DNA of 64,000 nucleotides from Granulicella pectinivorans (GTDB taxonomy: Bacteria > Acidobacteriota > Terriglobia > Terriglobales > Acidobacteriaceae): positions 1,488,001 to 1,552,000 of the forward strand of contig NZ_FOZL01000001.1 in the NCBI RefSeq assembly GCF_900114625.1, given 5' to 3'. A program made the position numbers and the translations under genes. The notes beneath the pieces were generated by a model. That model was given only the letters and a program-made list of their open reading frames with translations, made no database searches and had not been told where the DNA came from. Positions 43,082 through 52,700 of this stretch are shown in pieces. Every line of letters starts with the position of its first letter. The first letter of the stretch is position 1.

Positions 43082-44218
43082 CTACTTGGTAGCCCGCAGA
43101 CCCACCGGCAACATCGGCCCGTATAACGCATCCTGCGACTCCGTCAGGTAAAACGTCAGAATCTTCGGATACTGCTCCTCCACCAGGACCAGCGTCCTGA
43201 AGTCGAAGCTCTGCACATCCACCCGAGCCTCCATGTGGTGCTTCGCAATCGCGCCACACAGCGTATCCACAAACACCTGCGGACCGAATGTATGGTTCTT
43301 CATCATCTCCGCATACTTCGCCATCGGGCTGTCCGCAGGCGGAGCCGGTAAATCCTCCGGCAGAATCTTTGTCTCCAGGTTGAAGTGGACGCGAGCCGCA
43401 TTCGCCGCACGCGCCGCCGCTTCAGGCTGATTCTTTCCCGCCCCATGCCGGTAATAGTCCTCATAGAAGGCGACGAACCGGAACAACTGCTCCACGTACG
43501 TTGGCACATACGGGCTGATCAGCTTTTCCTTCGCGGCAAACGCAACCGCCACGGGCGAGAGTGCCAGGTCGTTCTTCTGGTCCGGAAACTGCGAGTGCAG
43601 CTTGTCGCAGATAAACGTCTTCTGCGCGTCGGCCATCGTAATCTCGCGATGATACTGACGCGTAGCCAGCGTGTACTCCGACCCATCGGCCTTGCGGCAC
43701 GACTGTGGATTCAGAAACTGGTCGTGCCAGATGATCGATACATGATCCGCCGTCACGCCCGTGTCCGTCTCAATCGTCGAGATCAGGTTATCCAGCCCAC
43801 CCTCGAACGCCGGTAGCGTATTCTCGGGCCGCAGCCCGCGCCCGCCGCGATGCCCCTGCACATCGAATCCCTTCAACGACCCCGGCTTCGCCGCGCGCTC
43901 CTCCGCAACCACCTTCTGCAGCAGGTCGGGCCGATCCGAAATCAAGCCGTCGACTCCCGTGCGAATCACCGCCCGCATCTTCTCCGGATCGTTCGTCGTC
44001 CACGGCACCACCGTGATGCCCGCCGTCTGCAACGCCGCCACCGGCACCTGTCCGTTCAAAATTGTGGCGTCCACAGGAGAAAGCGCCGGCACCAGCGCAT
44101 GGTGCTCCTTCGCATGCGCGGCGGCCTTCTGCATCAGGTCGAAGAACGGATTGGCTTGTGCATTCATCGTCATAGGGGCAATCACGAGGCAGAGGGCAAA
44201 CTTCTTCGCTGTAGTCAT
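43082..44218 (-). CDS. Glycerophosphodiester phosphodiesterase-like protein with permuted barrel order
   Basis: 378 residues from ATG 44218 (TTG 44227 is an alternative), with a signal peptide (MTTAKKFALCLVIAPMTMNAQA). Typical GDPDs begin with HRG..PEN and end with a PWTxN...GVDGxITDxP segment. Here the latter comes first: VVPWTTND at about residues 70-77 and GVDGLISDRPD at 88-98. Only then come GHRGGRGLRPENTLPAF (HRG 123-125), ETDTGVTADHVSIIWHD (E150, D152, H165), NLETKI (280-285) and QSFDFRTL (336-343), and the protein ends soon after. All GDPD motifs are present once. It is divergent from the M14 peptidase gene. Confidence 0.83.
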   Translation of the reverse strand: MTTAKKFALCLVIAPMTMNAQANPFFDLMQKAAAHAKEHHALVPALSPVDATILNGQVPVAALQTAGITVVPWTTNDPEKMRAVIRTGVDGLISDRPDLLQKVVAEERAAKPGSLKGFDVQGHRGGRGLRPENTLPAFEGGLDNLISTIETDTGVTADHVSIIWHDQFLNPQSCRKADGSEYTLATRQYHREITMADAQKTFICDKLHSQFPDQKNDLALSPVAVAFAAKEKLISPYVPTYVEQLFRFVAFYEDYYRHGAGKNQPEAAARAANAARVHFNLETKILPEDLPAPPADSPMAKYAEMMKNHTFGPQVFVDTLCGAIAKHHMEARVDVQSFDFRTLVLVEEQYPKILTFYLTESQDALYGPMLPVGLRATK

Positions 44219-44324
44219 AGGTTTCAAGGTTCGTTGGTCCCAGTTACACCCCGATGAACGTTGCCGTCCGAATCAGGTAAAGTCGGAACAATCTCGAAAT
44301 TCTACTCCGGAAGAGAACCGAACG

Positions 44325-46181
44325 ATGAAGCTCGTCCCTGTACTGCTCGCCTGCGCTATCTCGTCGCCCGCCTTCGCCCAACAAGCCATCGCACCCCACT
44401 CGGGCTACCAGTCGCAGGCCAGCCAGGACGCCCCGGCGCTCACGGCCAGCACCAAACGCTCTCCCGCTGCGCTCCTGACCACCGGCGAGAAAACCGGCTG
44501 GAACGAGACCGCCCTCTACGCCGAAGCCGTCGAGATCTCCAATAAGCTCGCCAAGGCCTCGCCTCTGGTCAAGGTCATCACCTTCGGGACGACACCAGAA
44601 GGACGCCCCATGACCGCGCTGATCGTCTCGAAAGACAAGGCCTTCACCCCCGAGGCCGCCGCCAAAACCGGCAAGGCCATCATCCTCATCCAGTCCGGCA
44701 TCCACTCCGGCGAGATCGAGGGCAAAGACACCGCCCTTATGCTCATCCGCGACATGGTGGTTGTCAAGAACCCCGAAGAAGCCTCGTGGCTCGACAAGGC
44801 CATCTTCGTCGTCATCCCCGTCTTCAACATCGACGGCCACGAATCCCGCAGTCCGTTCAACCGCGCCATGCAGAACGGCCCCGCCGTCACCGGCCTCCGC
44901 AACACCATGCAGGACCTCAACCTCAACCGCGACTACCTCAAGGGCGACACTCCCGAGATGCGCGCCTGGCTCAGGCTTTACAACGCCTGGCTCCCCGACT
45001 TCATGTTCGACAACCACGTCACCGACGGCGCCGACTACCAGTATGACGTCACCTGGGACATGGCCCGTAACCAGGACATCGCCGAACCCGTCCGCACCTG
45101 GGTCAACCAGACCTTCGTCCCCGGCCTCAACGCCGGCATGGCCGCCGACGGTCACCTCGTCAGTCCCTACGGAGCCCTTCGACGCGGAGCCAGCGGAAAC
45201 CGCGAGTTCTTCATGGAGGTCTTCAGCCCCCGTTACTCGCACCTCTACACCGCCGTCCAGAACCGCCCCTGCCTCCTCGTCGAGTCGCACTCCCTCAAGA
45301 CCGCCAAAACCCGCGCCTGGGCCCACTACGACATCATGCGCGACTCCATCGACACCATCCTCAAGGACCCCGAGGCCCTGAAGAAGGCCGTCCGCGAAGC
45401 CGACAAGGCCGCCATCGCCGCAGCCGGAGACCGCAACGCCGCTCCCGTCTATCTCGGCGGAGAAGTCGACCCCACCCAGTCCCGCCCCCTCACCTATCTC
45501 TCGCTCAAGAGCGCCATGGTCCCCAGCGAGGTCACCGGCGCGACGGTCAACCGCTTCTCCACCGACAAGGACGATCTCACCACCGTCATCCACGACCAGA
45601 TCAAGACCACCGCGGAAGCGAAGATGCCCCTCGGCTACCTCATCCCGCTGGCCTGGAAGTCCCTCGCCGACGAACTCGCCCTCCACGGCGTCCAGATGGA
45701 GCGCACCACCAAACCCATCGAGCAGGAGTTCGAGACCTACCGCTTCACCGACGTCAAGTTCGCCCCTCGCGCCGACGAAGGCCACATCCTCGTCGACTAC
45801 AAGCTCACCCCGGTCAAAGAGAAGATCCTCTTTCCCGCCGGTTCCTTCTACGTTCCCATGAAGCAGCGCCGAGCCCGCCTCATCCTCGCCCTGCTGGAAC
45901 CCGCCGCACCGGACGCCCTCGCCCGCTGGGGATATATCGACGCCGTCTTCCAGTCCATGGGCAGAATCGGTGCCGGCGACTACCTCTCGGTCCCCATCGC
46001 CAGCCGCATGATGGCCGACAACCCAACCCTCCGCGCCGAGTTCGAGACCAAACTGAAAGCCGACCCCACCTTCGCCGCCGACCCCCAGGCCCGCCTCACC
46101 TGGTGGCTCAGCCGCTCCAACTACCAGAAGCCCACCACGAACCGCTACCCCGTCGCCCAGATCTGGGACAAGACCTGGTAG
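44325..46181 (+). CDS. Exported M14-family zinc peptidase
   Basis: 618 residues from ATG 44325 (GGAAGAG upstream); the open frame extends much further 5' but without similarity. A signal peptide (MKLVPVLLACAISSPAFA) is followed by the carboxypeptidase-like domain. Zinc ligands are in SGIHSGEIEGKD (HxxE), the third ligand is probably the histidine in FDNHVTDGADYQ, and the catalytic glutamate is in LLVESHSLK. This size and layout match acidobacterial and Bacteroidetes M14 peptidases rather than the 300-residue pancreatic type. The last ~180 residues are an extra C-terminal domain. Specificity is unknown. Confidence 0.85.
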   Translation: MKLVPVLLACAISSPAFAQQAIAPHSGYQSQASQDAPALTASTKRSPAALLTTGEKTGWNETALYAEAVEISNKLAKASPLVKVITFGTTPEGRPMTALIVSKDKAFTPEAAAKTGKAIILIQSGIHSGEIEGKDTALMLIRDMVVVKNPEEASWLDKAIFVVIPVFNIDGHESRSPFNRAMQNGPAVTGLRNTMQDLNLNRDYLKGDTPEMRAWLRLYNAWLPDFMFDNHVTDGADYQYDVTWDMARNQDIAEPVRTWVNQTFVPGLNAGMAADGHLVSPYGALRRGASGNREFFMEVFSPRYSHLYTAVQNRPCLLVESHSLKTAKTRAWAHYDIMRDSIDTILKDPEALKKAVREADKAAIAAAGDRNAAPVYLGGEVDPTQSRPLTYLSLKSAMVPSEVTGATVNRFSTDKDDLTTVIHDQIKTTAEAKMPLGYLIPLAWKSLADELALHGVQMERTTKPIEQEFETYRFTDVKFAPRADEGHILVDYKLTPVKEKILFPAGSFYVPMKQRRARLILALLEPAAPDALARWGYIDAVFQSMGRIGAGDYLSVPIASRMMADNPTLRAEFETKLKADPTFAADPQARLTWWLSRSNYQKPTTNRYPVAQIWDKTW

Positions 46182-46190
46182 TCCGGAAAA

Positions 46191-46218
46191 GCGGCTGCAC
46201 CAAAAATGGTGCAGCCGC
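46191..46218 (-). terminator. Hairpin after lacI-type gene, copy 2 of GGCTGCACCAAAAA element
   Basis: Perfect 11-bp stem GCGGCTGCACC (46191-46201) and GGTGCAGCCGC (46208-46218), loop AAAAAT. On the minus strand TTTTCC follows, so it can end the regulator transcript. It starts 10 bases past the M14 stop on the other strand, so it may serve both. Confidence 0.6.
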
Positions 46219-46264
46219 TCAGTGGGGTGCCGCTGGCCACGTTATCCATACATAAGCCCACGTT

Positions 46265-47272
46265 CTAACCAGCAAAACTGGACTGCCGCACCACCAGCGT
46301 CGGCTCCAGCAAGACCGACCTCGCCGCAAGCCCAGGCGTCGTAGCCAACTCAATCGCCAGTTTCGCCGCAATCTCCCCCATATGCTGCGTCGAGTGGTCG
46401 ATTGAGCTCAGCGGCACCTTCAAATACTCCGCATAACGCAGGTTCCCACACCCCACAAAGGCGATATCCCCTGGAATCCGCAGCCCCGCTTCGAGCGCCG
46501 CCTTCATTGCCCCAATCGCCGATAAGTCGTTGTAACAAAAGACCGCATCCGGTCTGGGTTCCCGCGCCAAAAGCTCCTGCATCGCCTGATATCCCGCTGA
46601 ATCGCCCGCTTCCTCGAATCGAGCCCGGGTCACGACGTAATCCTCACGGACCTCCAGCCCAGCCTCCACCAAAGCCGCCCGATAGCCCTCCAGGCGCCCC
46701 AGCGACGGGCTCGTCTCCTGCCCTCCCAGGTGCGCGATCCGCCGTTTGCCCGTCTCGATCAGATGCGCCGTCGCCATCTTCCCCGCCATCACATCGTCCG
46801 TCCCCACAAAATAGGTCGACAGCGGCAAGTTGCGGTCAACAAAGAGGATAGGAGTTGCAGCGTCTCCCGTCAGATCCTCCTGCGAGGGATGCGGCTGGCA
46901 CGAAGCCACAATCAAAACATCGATTCCCCGCGTCAAAAGCGTGCGTATCTCTTGCTGTTCAATCTCGGGATCCTCTTCCGAGGACGCAATAATCAACGCC
47001 CGCCCGCTCTCCCGCAGCGTTCCGCCCAACGATTTCGCCAGTTCGCCAAAAAACGGATGCACCAGATCCGGCACCACCAGCCCCACCGTAAAAGATTTGC
47101 CGCTCGCCAGCCCCCGCGCCAGCATGTTGGGCCGGTAGTTCAGCTCCTGCATCCTCTTCAAAACAAGGGCTCGGGTGCGGTCCGAGATATCCGGATTGTT
47201 GCGCAGCACCTTCGAGACCGTGACGGTCGAAAGTCCAAGGTCCTGCGCGATGTCTTTGAGGCGAACGGCCAA
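46265..47272 (-). CDS. LacI-family transcriptional regulator
   Basis: 335 residues from the TTG at 47272, which GGGAG precedes by a good distance; from there the protein opens AVRLKDIAQDLGLSTVTVSKVLR, the LacI helix-turn-helix. The periplasmic-binding-protein-like effector domain follows (GLVVPDLVHPFFGELAKSLGG, then DAVFCYNDLSAIGAMKAAL). It is divergent from the myo-inositol oxygenase gene, with about 200 bases between starts and a palindromic box there. It probably represses that gene and responds to inositol or a derivative, which is an inference from position. Confidence 0.9.
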   Translation of the reverse strand: MAVRLKDIAQDLGLSTVTVSKVLRNNPDISDRTRALVLKRMQELNYRPNMLARGLASGKSFTVGLVVPDLVHPFFGELAKSLGGTLRESGRALIIASSEEDPEIEQQEIRTLLTRGIDVLIVASCQPHPSQEDLTGDAATPILFVDRNLPLSTYFVGTDDVMAGKMATAHLIETGKRRIAHLGGQETSPSLGRLEGYRAALVEAGLEVREDYVVTRARFEEAGDSAGYQAMQELLAREPRPDAVFCYNDLSAIGAMKAALEAGLRIPGDIAFVGCGNLRYAEYLKVPLSSIDHSTQHMGEIAAKLAIELATTPGLAARSVLLEPTLVVRQSSFAG

Positions 47273-47431
47273 AACAGTCTCCCGAGAGAACTCTTCGCTA
47301 AAGTGTACGGCGAACCGCGGCCAAAGCCGCCCGTGAGTGGTGATCGCGGTCACGTTAGCGGAGTCGAAACGGGAAAATCAGACACAGCTTCGTTGAATTT
47401 TATTGCGTATTATGTCCGCAATCTGCTATTC

Positions 47432-47443
47432 GTTAGCGGTAAC
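47432..47443. promoter_or_regulatory. Candidate LacI-type operator before the inositol oxygenase gene
   Basis: GTTAGCGGTAAC matches its own reverse complement at 10 of 12 positions and lies 28 bases before the oxygenase start. The half CGTTAGCGG occurs again at 47353-47361, 78 bases away, nearer the regulator start. Confidence 0.45.
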
Positions 47444-47470
47444 TAAGATTTCCGCAGCCGGAGACCCTCC

Positions 47471-48361
47471 ATGAACGCTTCCGCCACCGAAACCGCCACC
47501 ACTGAAGAGATCCGGCTCGCCCCGAACCAGCCCCTGAAGGACCTTGACGACTGGGACGACTTCCTCGAAGGCCGGTACAAGGAAGGCAAGACCGAGGAGG
47601 AGTTTCGCGTTTATGACGCGACCGCAACCCCCGGTGTCGCCGAGTTTTACAAACAGAACCACGAGAACATGACCGTGGCCTACACGCTGGCCAAGGAAGA
47701 GGAGTACTTCACGCTCCGCAAGGGCCAGAAGACCATCTGGGAGGCCGCCGAGTTCCTCAACACGCTCGTCGACGACTCCGATCCAGACACGGATCTCACC
47801 CAGATCGAGCACCTGCTCCAGACCTCCGAAGCGATGCGCCGCGACGGCATGCCGCGCTGGATGATCCTCACCGGCTTTATCCATGACCTCGGCAAGTGCC
47901 TTTGCCTCTACGGCGAGCCGCAGTGGGGCGTCGTCGGCGATACCTTCCCGGTGGGTTGCGCCTGGTCGAAGGACATCGTCTTCCACGAGTACTTCGCCAA
48001 TAACCCCGACCGCCATGTCGCCGAGTACCAGACCAAGTACGGCATCTACGAACCCAATTGCGGCCTCGAAAACCTGCACATGTCCTTCGGCCACGACGGT
48101 TACATCATGAAGGTGATGAAGCCATACCTGCAGGATGAGTCGCTCTACATGCTCGGCTTCCACTCGTTCTATCCGTGGCACAAGCATGGTGCATACGACC
48201 ACTTCTGCAATGATAAGGACCGCTCCATGCTGGACTGGGTTCTCAAGTTCAACCAGTACGACCTCTATTCCAAGGGCCACACCAAGCCGAACATGGCGGA
48301 ACTGAAGCCTTACTACGACGACCTGTTCGCGGAGTTCCTGCCGCCGACGCTCGCCTGGTAA
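47471..48361 (+). CDS. myo-Inositol oxygenase
   Basis: Mixed-valent di-iron oxygenase that cleaves myo-inositol to D-glucuronate. The 296-residue product follows the MIOX pattern throughout: YKQNHENMTVAY, LLQTSEAMRRDG, the HD-type metal site TGFIHDLGKCLCLYGEP, VVGDTFPVGCAW, GLENLHMSFGHDGYIMKV and HSFYPWHKHGAYDHF. All expected metal histidines and aspartates appear to be present. Bacterial members are uncommon. It stands alone with a divergent LacI regulator and has no inositol dehydrogenase nearby, so glucuronate would be handled by genes elsewhere. Confidence 0.94.
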   Translation: MNASATETATTEEIRLAPNQPLKDLDDWDDFLEGRYKEGKTEEEFRVYDATATPGVAEFYKQNHENMTVAYTLAKEEEYFTLRKGQKTIWEAAEFLNTLVDDSDPDTDLTQIEHLLQTSEAMRRDGMPRWMILTGFIHDLGKCLCLYGEPQWGVVGDTFPVGCAWSKDIVFHEYFANNPDRHVAEYQTKYGIYEPNCGLENLHMSFGHDGYIMKVMKPYLQDESLYMLGFHSFYPWHKHGAYDHFCNDKDRSMLDWVLKFNQYDLYSKGHTKPNMAELKPYYDDLFAEFLPPTLAW

Positions 48362-48383
48362 GTAAGATGTACCGGTAAGACAA

Positions 48384-48427
48384 GATGGGATGGGAACGGG
48401 CGATCCTTTGCCGGTTCTCATCCCATC
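48384..48427. terminator. Terminator between the inositol oxygenase and a convergent small gene
   Basis: GATGGGATGGGAACGGGC (48384-48401) and GCCGGTTCTCATCCCATC (48410-48427) form an 18-bp stem with one mismatch and one G-T pair. It starts 22 bases after the oxygenase stop and reaches the end of the opposite small gene, so it may act on both strands. Confidence 0.65.
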
Positions 48428-48641
48428 ATCGTTCGCTCTTCAGATCAGGATTCGGCTTCCCGGTCTTCTCCAGCCTGCTTGCCGCTGCGGCTTTTTGCGC
48501 GGCCTTCTTCGTCGCGTCGCTCTTGTGTCCTTTGACGGGTTCGCACGAGCCCTGTTCCCCGGCTTTCGTCCCAGGCGTCGGCTTGAATCCCGGCCAGCAA
48601 TGATTTCCCTTGGCGGCGGATTTCTTCTTCGCAGTTTTCAT
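48426..48641 (-). CDS. Small basic protein with CWPG motif (71 aa)
   Basis: I know this only as a recurring acidobacterial small protein: a lysine-rich start (MKTAKKKSAAKGNHCWPGFKP), then PTPGTKAGEQGSCEPVKGHK with a second cysteine, and a lysine/alanine-rich tail. The two cysteines in CWPG and GSCEP may form a bond or bind metal. It is cytoplasmic by prediction. No strong ribosome site is visible before ATG 48641. It is transcribed in the same direction as the LysR gene upstream. Confidence 0.6.
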   Translation of the reverse strand: MKTAKKKSAAKGNHCWPGFKPTPGTKAGEQGSCEPVKGHKSDATKKAAQKAAAASRLEKTGKPNPDLKSER

Positions 48642-48716
48642 TCTGGGTTGGATGGCCAGATCGGCTCATCCGTTGGGTTTGGGCACCACGTCCGTTGAAC
48701 CCGGCCAAAAAATCAC

Positions 48717-49607
48717 TTAGAGGTTGCTGGCGTGGTGACGTATCAGCTCGCGAAGACTCTGCAGCAGGGGGCTATCGCGGTCGGCCGGCCACGCCATGAC
48801 GAGCTCGATCGACGCGTTCGGCGCGGTGAGCGGGCAAAACGCCAGGTCCCGTGTACTCTCTTTCTGCAGATTCAGGGGGAGCAGCGCAATCCCCACCCCC
48901 GCTTCCACCAGGAGCACGACGGAAGACCAAACACTCGACACCGACGCGATGCGCGGGGTGAAGCCGGCCTCCCGGCAGAGCTCAATGACCTTGTCGAAGA
49001 CGGAGGGTGAGGTCTCCCGCGAGGGCAGGACAAATGGCTCCTCAGCCAGATCGCTGAGGTTGATGGGACCTGGAACCAGGGGGTGGTCCTGCGGCAAAAT
49101 CGCCACAATATGGTCCTCGCGCACCGACTCCCAGCACAGTTCATTGCGATAGGCCGGCTCGAGCACGCGGGTCAGCCCAATATCGATGCGGCCATCGATC
49201 AGCGCCTTCCATTGTCCAGCGGGCGGCATCTCCACCAGGGAAAGTCTGACCATGGGATGCGCCCGGCGAAAGGCCCGGATAACCTCCGGAAATTCGGTCC
49301 CGATGCCGCCGGCGAAGAACCCGATGCGCAACTGACCGACCTCGCCACGCTGCGATCGGCGTGCGATGTCGACGGCTGCCGCTGCCGCCGCGAGGGTTTT
49401 TCGGGCTTCCAGAAGAAAAAGTTCGCCGTGTAAGGTCAGGCGGATACTCCGATGTGTGCGGTCGAAGAGCGCAACGCCGATCTCGTCTTCCAGGTCGGAG
49501 ATCTGCTCGCTGATGGCGGATTGCGCGACTCGGAGTGAACGCGCGGCCCGGCTGACCGAGCCGTTATCGGCAATGGCGACCACGTAGCGGAGGTGCCGGA
49601 GTTCCAT
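48717..49607 (-). CDS. LysR-family transcriptional regulator
   Basis: 296 residues with an N-terminal winged helix (MELRHLRYVVAIADNGSVSRAARSL, then QSAISEQISDLEDEIGVALFDR) and a C-terminal effector-binding domain. It is divergent from the RND efflux operon, with a T-N11-A box (49620-49632) 13 bases from its own start. Thus it probably controls the efflux genes and its own transcription. The inducer is unknown. Confidence 0.92.
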   Translation of the reverse strand: MELRHLRYVVAIADNGSVSRAARSLRVAQSAISEQISDLEDEIGVALFDRTHRSIRLTLHGELFLLEARKTLAAAAAAVDIARRSQRGEVGQLRIGFFAGGIGTEFPEVIRAFRRAHPMVRLSLVEMPPAGQWKALIDGRIDIGLTRVLEPAYRNELCWESVREDHIVAILPQDHPLVPGPINLSDLAEEPFVLPSRETSPSVFDKVIELCREAGFTPRIASVSSVWSSVVLLVEAGVGIALLPLNLQKESTRDLAFCPLTAPNASIELVMAWPADRDSPLLQSLRELIRHHASNL

Positions 49608-49619
49608 CGGTTTATTCTA

Positions 49620-49632
49620 TCGGTATATCCGA
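49620..49632. promoter_or_regulatory. LysR-type T-N11-A operator
   Basis: TCGGTATATCCGA fits T-N11-A. The wider 49619-49633 ATCGG-TATAT-CCGAT has perfect 5-base arms. It lies between the divergent LysR and RND genes, close to the regulator start, as expected for autoregulation. Confidence 0.6.
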
Positions 49633-49738
49633 TGGATGAGAACGGAAGAAACTAGCGTCCCTCGACAACGGATATGAGTCAATAGAAGTGTGGCGAAGTT
49701 CAATTTCTTTCCGTCACCGCCCGGAGGCTCGTCGCAGT

Positions 49739-52700
49739 ATGTGGATCGTCAAGGTTGCACTCAACAGACCCTATACCTTCATCGTTCTCGCTCTGTTGAT
49801 TCTCATCCTGAGCCCTGTTGTCATCCTGCGTACGCCGACCGACATCTTTCCCAACATCAATATCCCGGTCGTCTCCATTGGCTGGACCTACACAGGACTC
49901 AACCCCGAAGAGCTTGAAGGCCGCCTGACCTCGCCCTACGAGAAGGCTCTGACCACGCTGGTCGACAACATCCAGCACATCGAGTCGGTCACCTACAACG
50001 GCAGCGTCGTTGTAAAGGTCTTCCTGCAGCCGGGTGCCAGCCTCGATACCGCGAACGCGCAGGTCACCGCCGCCTCGCAGTATCTTCTGCGCCAGCTTCC
50101 TCCGGGCATTCTGCCGCCGCAGATTATCAACTTCTCCGCGTCGTCCGTGCCTATTCTGCAGTTGGGTGTCTCCGGCGAGGGGATGAATGAGCAGCAGCTC
50201 AACGACTACGCGCAGAACTTCATCCGTCCTGCCCTCGTCAGCGTACCGGGTGCAGTGATCCCGTTACCTTACGGCGGTAAACAGCGCCAGATCACCATCA
50301 GCATGGACCAGGCCGCCATGCAGTCCAAGGGCATCGCTCCGGGCGACCTTCTGAATGCCGTTGCGCAGCAGAACGTCGTCATGCCGTCGGGCACCATCAA
50401 GATCGGTCAGAGCGAGTACGACGTCCGCACCAACGGCACCCCCCGCACGGTGGAAGAGCTGGCGAGCATTCCGTTGAAGCAGTCTGCGGGAAGCACGGTT
50501 TACCTCAAGGATGTCGCGAGCGTCAGCGATGGCTTCCAGGTGCAATCGAACATCGTCCGTCAGGACGGCCATCGCGGCGTGCTGGTCAGTGTCTTCAAGA
50601 ACGGCAACGCCTCGACCCTCGACATCGTGAAGGGCATCCGCGAACTGCTGCCCAGGGTCGCCTCCACGCTTCCTCCGCAGCTTCGCATTGTCCCCCTCTC
50701 CGATCAGTCGGTCTTCGTGCGTGCCGCGGTGGAAGGCGTCATCCGTGAAGCGGTCATCGCCGCGGCTCTTACCGCGATCATGATCCTGCTCTTCCTCGGA
50801 AGCTGGCGGTCGACGGTCATCATCGCCATCTCGATCCCCCTGTCGATTCTCACCTCGGTCATCGTGCTCTCGCTCATGGGCGAGACCATCAACACCATGA
50901 CACTCGGCGGCCTCGCGCTCGCGGTCGGTATCCTCGTCGACGACGCAACCGTCACCATCGAAAACATTGAACGCTTCCTCGAGGAAGGGGCGCCGTTGCG
51001 TGAAGCTATCCTGGAAGGCGCGGCGCAGATCTCGGTTCCTGCACTCGTTTCGACGCTCTGCATCTGCATCGTGTTCCTTCCGATGTTCTTCCTCGCCGGC
51101 GTCTCTCGCTACCTCTTCGTGCCTCTCGCCGAAGCGGTCGTCTTTGCGATGCTGGCGTCGTACATCCTGTCCCGTACGCTGGTTCCCACGCTGGCGATGT
51201 ATCTGCTCAAGCATAAGGATCATGCTCCGACGCGCAATCCTTTCACGCGCTTTCAGCGTGCCTTCGATCGCGGCTTCGAGCGTGTTCGTGCCAGCTACAT
51301 CTCGCTGTTGGATGGTCTGGTTTCGTCGCGCAGGATCTTCGTCCCGGCTTTCCTTCTCCTCTGCCTCAGTGCCTTTCTTCTGGTGCCGTGGCTCGGTCAG
51401 GACTTCTTCCCCGATACCGACAGCGGCCAGTTCATCCTGCACGTTCGCGGACCCTCGGGCATGCGTATCGAAGAGACAGCGCGTCTCTGCGATCTGGTGG
51501 AAGACAATATCCGTCAGCACATTCCTGGCAAAGAAGTCGATAACGTCCTCGACAACATCGGCATGCCCTACAGCACGATGAACACGCAACACCTGACCAA
51601 CGGCAGCATCGGGGCTTATGATGCGGACATCATGGTCTCGCTCAAGGAAGACCATCACCCCACCGCGAAGTATGTGGCGGCACTCCGTCGCGATCTTCCG
51701 CGCGCCTTCCCCAACGCAACCTTCTACTTCCTGCCCGCGGACATCACAACGCAGATTTTGAACTTCGGTCTGCCCGCGCCGCTCGATATCCAGCTGGAAG
51801 GCAATGACGTCGAGGCCAGCGAGAAGGCCGCTGACCAGATTCTTGCGCGTCTTCGCAAAGTTCCCGGCATTACTGATCTCCGGCTTCAGCAGCCGTTCGA
51901 TGTCCCCACGCTTCAGGTTGCAGTGGACCGCACGAAGGCATCGCAGGGTGGCTACTCGGAGCGGGACGTGGCGACCAGCATTCTGAACACGCTGAGCGGA
52001 AGCTTCCAGGTCACACCGATGTTCTTCCTTAACTGGAAGAACCATGTGAACTACAACATCGTCGCGCAGACCCCGCAGTACAAGATGACATCCATGCAGG
52101 ATCTGCAGAACATTCCCATCAACCGCAGTCAGGGCCTCACGACGACGGCCTCGGCAAACGCAACCACTGGTGCTGCGCAGACACCGGAGATTCTTGGCGA
52201 TCTCGCCTCGCTCCAGCGCGGCAATGAGATGGGCACGGTGAACCACTACAACATCCGTCGCGTCGTCGATATCTACGCCAACGTGCAGGGACGCGATCTC
52301 GGCGGGGTAAGCCGCGACGTCGATCGCATCCTCAAGGACGAAAAGCCGAACCTTCCGCGCGGCACCTTCGCCACGCTGAAGGGCCAGGTGGAGACGATGC
52401 GCAGCTCCTACATCGGCCTCATCGGCGGCCTCGCCTTCGCCATTGTGCTGGTGTATCTGCTCATCGTGGTCAACTTCCAAAGCTGGGTGGATCCCTTCAT
52501 CATCATCACGGCTCTGCCTGCGGCGTTGGCCGGTATCGTGATGTTTCTCTTCCTCACCCACACGACGCTTTCGGTTCCCGCTCTGATGGGAGCGATCATG
52601 TGTATGGGGGTCGCAACCGCGAACAGCATTCTCGTCGTCTCGTTCGCGAAGACGCGGCTTGAAGAGCATGGCGACGCAATTCTCTCGGCCATTGAGGCCG

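Noticed and set aside
44244..45785. 513-residue open frame antisense to the M14 peptidase
   Set aside because: Composed mainly of Gly, Val, Asp and Glu without motifs, fully antisense to a gene with intact catalytic residues.
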